9,628 bases of DNA, taken from NCBI GenBank assembly GCA_016867695.1, contig VGIY01000081.1, positions 1 through 9,628 of the forward strand, read 5' to 3'. Origin of the DNA: Candidatus Eiseniibacteriota bacterium. Its GTDB lineage: Bacteria; Eisenbacteria; RBG-16-71-46; CAIMUX01; WJJG01. The position numbers were made by a program, and so were the translations under genes. The first letter of the stretch is position 1. Every line of letters begins with the position of its first letter. Shown here piece by piece: positions 5,918 to 9,628 of the stretch. The notes beneath the pieces are model-generated. The model saw nothing but the letters and a program-made list of their open reading frames with translations, made no database searches and was not told the origin of the DNA.

Positions 5918-8900
5918 ATGCCCGCGAACCGCCGGCGTCTGATCGCCCTGGCGGCGCAGGGGCGGGGAGCGCGGTCGATCTCCGACTCGGGAGGCAGCTT
6001 GCGTCTTCATGGTCGCCGGCCGGGCCGTTGCGCGGCGGCGTGCGCGAGAGCGGGTAGAACCGCCCCTGGCCGGGCGGCGGTCGGTCGAGCCGCCCTGGCC
6101 CTGCTCGCGGCGGCGGCGCTGGCGTGCGGGCTCGCGGCGGCGCCGCGGGCGACCGGCCCCCTCGATCGATCCGCAGCGCGGAAGACCCCCTGGTTCGTCG
6201 AGGAGGCCGACGCCTCCCGCCTCGTTGTGGTCGTCGAGGCGGGGGCGCCGCTCTGGCAGCCGCTCGACGAGCGGTCGGGCCTCTACGATCTGGAGGGCTT
6301 CGACGCGCGCGACGAGCTGGCCGGGGCCCCGGTGCCGTCGTTGCGCCTCCTGGTCGCGGTGCCGCCGCGGGGGGATGTCGTCGTCGGGGCCGCGAGCGAG
6401 GGCCTGCGGGCGCTGCCGCGCTCGACGGATGAACTGGCGCGGGCGGGCGACCCGGGCTCCGACGGCGAGGGCTGGCTCGATGCCGACGCCTCGGGCCGCG
6501 TGCAGTATCGTCCCCCCTCCTGGCACGGCGACCAGCGCCTCGTCGCCCTTCGCGTGCGCCCCGTCTGGCTCGATCCCGCCGGCCGGCTATCGTCGGTCGA
6601 ACGCCTGCGGATCCGCCTCGGCTTCGACGCCGGCGACGCCGCTGCTACCGGGCGTGAGGTTCCCAGTCCGCCGTTCCCGCCGCGCATGGCCTGGCCGGAG
6701 CCGGCGGCGACGGCGGCAGGCGAGGTCGCCCGCGGGGACGCCGGCCTCGTCAATCCCGGGCAGGCGCGGCTCTGGCAGCGCGTCGCCGTGCCGCCGCCCG
6801 CGAGGCTCGCCGGCCGGGGCGAGGGCTTCGAGACGGCGACGAGCCCCTGGCTGCGCCTGGAGGTGCGCAAGCGGGGCGTCTACCGGCTGACGACCGCCGA
6901 CCTCTCCGCGGCGGGGATCGACCCCTCAGGCGTGGACCCGGAGGCGCTGCGGCTCTTCTGCGGGCCGGCCGGCGTGATCCCCGAGGCGGTCGACTTCCTC
7001 GATCTGCCCGACTGGATGGAGCCTTGCGCCCTCCTCGTCGAGGACGACGGGGACCATCGCTGGGACGCGCAGACGGGCGTCTACTTCCTCGCCAACGGCC
7101 CCGACGGCTGGCGCGACGATCTCGGCCTGCCCGATGTCGGGGAGGGGGACCGCTACTACGCGCACCCCTACTCGGCGAGCTTCACCTATTGGCTCTGCTG
7201 GGGCGGAGACTGGAGCGACGCGCCGCTGCGGATGCGCGCTCTCGACGCTGACCCCGGGACGCTCGACCTCCTCGAGGAAGCGGACCAGCGGCTGCACTTC
7301 GGGCGCAACGCCTTCTACGACTCCCGCCCGCGGCAGATGGGCGGCGCCTGGCCCCGCTACTTCCAGCACTCCGTCTCGGCCAGCGAGGCCGAGATCGGCG
7401 CCTCGGTCGTCGCCACCCTGCCGGGCGTCGTCCCGGAGGCGGGCGCGCGGCTGCGCGTGTCGCTGTGGGGCGCGAGCTGGGGCGTGGACGGCCTCAACAA
7501 CGACCACTGGGCGAGGATCCGCGTCAACGGGGCGCTCTTCGACGAGGCCTGGTGGGAGGGCGTCGCCCGGCGCGACATCGCCGGGACGCTCGCCGTGGCG
7601 CCGCCGACGGCGCAGGTGTCCCTCTACGTGCCGCAGCGCTACGACGCCGCGCAGGCGCGCATCGGCGACAAGGTCTATCTCGATTGGGTCGAGGTCGACT
7701 ATCGACGGTCTCTCGCGACGGCCAGCGACTCGCTCGACTTCTTCGCCTCCGCCGCCGAGGCGGGCTCGCGCGGGTTCCGTGTGACCGGGCTCTCCCGGCA
7801 GGACGGGTGGCTGCTGCTCGACGCCGGGGACGCCCGCGAGCCGACGCGCCTGCTGCCGCGCATCGCGGCGCGCGGGCCGGGCTACGCCGCCGAGTTCCGC
7901 GTCCAGCCGGCGGGGGAGGAGACCCATCTGGTCCTCCTGCGGGCCGATCGCGCCGCCCGGCCGGACGTCGTCGAGGTTCGGACGCCGCCCGTGGAGAGCC
8001 TGCGGGGGCGCACCGCCGCCGTCGATTACCTGATCGTCACCGCGCCGGAGCTGAGGCCCGCGGCCGAAGCGCTGGCCGCGCACCGCCGCCTCCACTTCTA
8101 CGGTGAGCAGGGCGACACGCTCGTGCCGGCCGAGGTGGCCGTCGTCGAGATCGGGCAGGTCTTCGACGAATTCGCCTGGGGGCAGAGGGACCCCGCGGCG
8201 TTGCGCAACTTCCTCGCCTACGCGCGGCGCTTCTGGACCGGCGGAGCCCCCGCCGGCCGACTGAGCCACGCGCTCTTTTTCGGCGACGCGAGCGAGGACC
8301 CGCGCAACTACCGGGGCGGCGCGGCCCGGGACCTCGTGCCCAGCTATGAGTCCTACGAGTGGGTCTATCAGCTCTCGCAGTCCTGGATCCCCGGTTTCTG
8401 GGGCGACGACTGGTTCGCGCTGCTCGACGGGCCGGGCGACAGGGGGCTCGACCTGGCGGTGGGCCGGCTGCCCGCGGCCAGCCTCGCCCAGGCCACGATC
8501 ATGGTGGACAAGATCATCCGCGCCGAGACCGAACCGCCGCCGGGTCCCTGGAAGACGAGGATGATCTTTGCCGCCGACGACGTCTGCCAGGGCAACGAGG
8601 TCGACAACATCGGCTACGCCCACATGGTGCAGACCGAGTCGCTGACCCGCCTCGGGGTGCCCGCGGGAACGACCCTGGAGAAGCTCTACCTCTACGAGTA
8701 CGGCAGCGAGTGCCGCTACGAGCGCAAGCCGCAGGCGACGGCCGATCTCCTGGCGGCGATCGAGCGCGGCGCGCTGCTCTTCAACTTCGTCGGCCACGGC
8801 AGCGAGATCCAGCTCGCCGACGAGCGCCTGCTGGACAACTCCTCCATCGCCGGGCTGGCCAACACCCACCGCCCCTTCCTGATGATCACCGCCTCCTGCG

Positions 8901-9628
8901 CGGTGGGGCGCTTCACCCACGGGGGAGCGGGGCTCGCCCTGCAGGCCCTGCGCATGCCCTCGGCCGGCGCGCTGGGAGTCGTCAGCGCCAGCTCGAGCGC
9001 CTCGAGCGCCTACAACTACACGCTCAACCTCCTCCTCCTGCAGCAGCTCTTCGCCGACGGGGATCTGCTGCGCCCGCGCTCGTTCGGGGCGGCGATGCGC
9101 CGCGCCAAGACGCTCAACGCGCGGGACAACGACCGGCGCTACAACCTGCTCGGCGATCCCGGCTCGCGCTTCCTGATGCCCGCCCACGCCCTGGCGCTGC
9201 GGCTCGAGGACGTGCCCGGCGTGCCCGCGGGGGCCGACACGCTGATCCGCGGCGCGCCGGCCACGCTGCGCGGTCGCGTGCTCGACCCCGGCGGCGCGAC
9301 CGCGGTCGACTTCCAGGGCACGGTCGAGCTGCGGGTGCTCGACTCCGACATCCACCGCAGCCCCGTCCCGAGCATCCCCTCGCGCGACTACCGGCTGCCG
9401 GGCGCGCGGATCTTCTCGGGCACGGCGACGGTGACCGGCGGGGAGTTCTCCTGTCCCTTCTTCGTGCCGACGGCGCTGCGCACCGGCGCGCGCGGAGCGG
9501 CGGGCATCCAGGCCTACGCCCTGGCGGGCGGCTCGGGGGGCACCGCGGACGCCACGGGCGCGCTGGCGGGCCTCTTCATCCCCGAGAAGCGCGAACCGGC
9601 CCCCGGCGACACGCTGGGGCCGGTCATC
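5918..9628 (+). CDS. C25 (gingipain-family) cysteine peptidase, PorU-like; 3' end beyond the window
   Basis: At least 1237 residues in one unbroken frame that reaches the window edge. An Arg-rich leader is followed by a hydrophobic stretch, LALLAAAALA (about 60-69), and small residues, as expected for Sec export. The pro-region has VRPVWLDPAGRLSSVERLRI (from 213) and KRGVYRLTTADLSAAGID (318-335), both familiar in C25/PorU N-termini. The peptidase domain spans about 702-1088: DYLIVTAPEL, FFGDASEDPRNYRG near 788, VGRLPAAS near 848, catalytic H960 in FVGHGSE, catalytic C994 in ITASCAVGRF, and YNLLGDPGSRFLMP (1075-1088). The His-Cys gap of 34 residues is close to that of the gingipain RgpB. An Ig-like domain follows (TLRGRVLDPGG, DFQGTVELRVLD, RIFSGTATVTGGEFSCPFFVP, then DTLGPVI at the edge), an order I recognise from PorU, the type IX secretion sortase that cleaves and attaches cargo at the outer membrane. 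It could instead be a secreted C25 protease. The missing C-terminus, with or without a sorting domain, would decide. It probably shares the Trm112 promoter. Confidence 0.9.
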   Translation, partial: MPANRRRLIALAAQGRGARSISDSGGSLRLHGRRPGRCAAACARAGRTAPGRAAVGRAALALLAAAALACGLAAAPRATGPLDRSAARKTPWFVEEADASRLVVVVEAGAPLWQPLDERSGLYDLEGFDARDELAGAPVPSLRLLVAVPPRGDVVVGAASEGLRALPRSTDELARAGDPGSDGEGWLDADASGRVQYRPPSWHGDQRLVALRVRPVWLDPAGRLSSVERLRIRLGFDAGDAAATGREVPSPPFPPRMAWPEPAATAAGEVARGDAGLVNPGQARLWQRVAVPPPARLAGRGEGFETATSPWLRLEVRKRGVYRLTTADLSAAGIDPSGVDPEALRLFCGPAGVIPEAVDFLDLPDWMEPCALLVEDDGDHRWDAQTGVYFLANGPDGWRDDLGLPDVGEGDRYYAHPYSASFTYWLCWGGDWSDAPLRMRALDADPGTLDLLEEADQRLHFGRNAFYDSRPRQMGGAWPRYFQHSVSASEAEIGASVVATLPGVVPEAGARLRVSLWGASWGVDGLNNDHWARIRVNGALFDEAWWEGVARRDIAGTLAVAPPTAQVSLYVPQRYDAAQARIGDKVYLDWVEVDYRRSLATASDSLDFFASAAEAGSRGFRVTGLSRQDGWLLLDAGDAREPTRLLPRIAARGPGYAAEFRVQPAGEETHLVLLRADRAARPDVVEVRTPPVESLRGRTAAVDYLIVTAPELRPAAEALAAHRRLHFYGEQGDTLVPAEVAVVEIGQVFDEFAWGQRDPAALRNFLAYARRFWTGGAPAGRLSHALFFGDASEDPRNYRGGAARDLVPSYESYEWVYQLSQSWIPGFWGDDWFALLDGPGDRGLDLAVGRLPAASLAQATIMVDKIIRAETEPPPGPWKTRMIFAADDVCQGNEVDNIGYAHMVQTESLTRLGVPAGTTLEKLYLYEYGSECRYERKPQATADLLAAIERGALLFNFVGHGSEIQLADERLLDNSSIAGLANTHRPFLMITASCAVGRFTHGGAGLALQALRMPSAGALGVVSASSSASSAYNYTLNLLLLQQLFADGDLLRPRSFGAAMRRAKTLNARDNDRRYNLLGDPGSRFLMPAHALALRLEDVPGVPAGADTLIRGAPATLRGRVLDPGGATAVDFQGTVELRVLDSDIHRSPVPSIPSRDYRLPGARIFSGTATVTGGEFSCPFFVPTALRTGARGAAGIQAYALAGGSGGTADATGALAGLFIPEKREPAPGDTLGPVI

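Noticed and set aside
5986..6125. Lipoprotein signal for the C25 peptidase (Cys after the hydrophobic stretch, ALAC)
   Set aside because: The residues before the Cys are A-L-A, whereas a lipobox needs Leu/Val/Ile at -3 and a small residue at -2. Ordinary signal peptidase cleavage further on is more likely.
6009..6890. A 293-codon + strand frame starting at ATG 6009, with GGGAGG 14 nt upstream
   Set aside because: Its product is an Arg/Ser/Pro-rich shadow. The overlapping frame from 5918 contains the signal peptide and the C25 pro-region motifs.
6926..9355. An 809-codon open frame on the minus strand opposite the C25 peptidase
   Set aside because: Its product is dominated by Val/Glu/Asp/Arg/Gly/His runs, typical of antisense frames in GC-rich DNA, while the + strand carries the intact C25 motifs. 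Shorter frames at 133-1005, 5813-6526 and 6283-6870 (minus) are rejected on the same grounds.
1..9628. Search for tRNA, rRNA, CRISPR arrays, insertion sequences and phage or defence genes
   Set aside because: No clover-leaf sequences, spaced direct repeats, transposase motifs or terminal inverted repeats were noticed by eye. The only tandem repeat of note is the coding one at 2826-2892.

Overview
The window is very GC-rich, almost fully coding, and comes from a Gram-negative bacterium. Three things point that way: lipopolysaccharide-type envelope genes (an O-antigen ligase-like/heptosyltransferase-like protein and an MsbA-like lipid flippase), a bacterial accA, and a large exported gingipain-family (C25) peptidase whose architecture resembles PorU, the sortase of type IX secretion. 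High GC plus a PorU-like peptidase fits a lineage related to, but outside, typical low-GC Bacteroidota (for example Eisenbacteria- or Krumholzibacteria-like candidate phyla). That placement is inference only.

Layout. (1) Bases 2-136 (+): the last 44 codons of a gene that starts upstream and looks like the end of an Ig-like extracellular domain. (2) 187-1149 (+): accA, the carboxyltransferase alpha subunit of acetyl-CoA carboxylase. (3) 1131-5545 (-): a two-gene operon read right to left. It holds an 817-residue protein joining an O-antigen ligase/polymerase-like membrane domain to a glycosyltransferase family 9 domain, then an MsbA-like ABC exporter coupled by a GTGA overlap. The exporter gene converges on accA with a 19-bp tail-to-tail overlap. 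(4) 5546-5705: a 160-bp divergent intergenic region with a good sigma-70-type promoter candidate facing right and two GC-rich hairpin candidates in the leader. (5) 5706-5891 (+): a small Trm112/UPF0434 zinc-knuckle protein. (6) 5918-9628 (+): a C25 cysteine peptidase, open at the right edge, with signal peptide, pro-region, catalytic His/Cys and an Ig-like C-terminal domain.

How the genes fit together. The leftward operon can be read as an envelope glycolipid module: the GT9 domain would add sugar on the cytoplasmic face, the ABC protein would flip the lipid-linked product, and the ligase-like domain would act on the periplasmic face. Trm112-family genes often sit near lipid A/Kdo genes (E. 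coli ycaR lies between lpxK and kdsB), so its place beside this operon is coherent. If the C25 protein is PorU-like, it would also be an envelope factor, since PorU attaches secreted proteins to a surface lipopolysaccharide in Bacteroidota.

No tRNA, rRNA, CRISPR array, insertion sequence or phage gene was seen. The most unusual items are the ligase-GT9 fusion, its Asp-to-Asn change at the GT9 glycine-aspartate motif, the repeat-built periplasmic loop of the ABC exporter, and the PorU-like peptidase.
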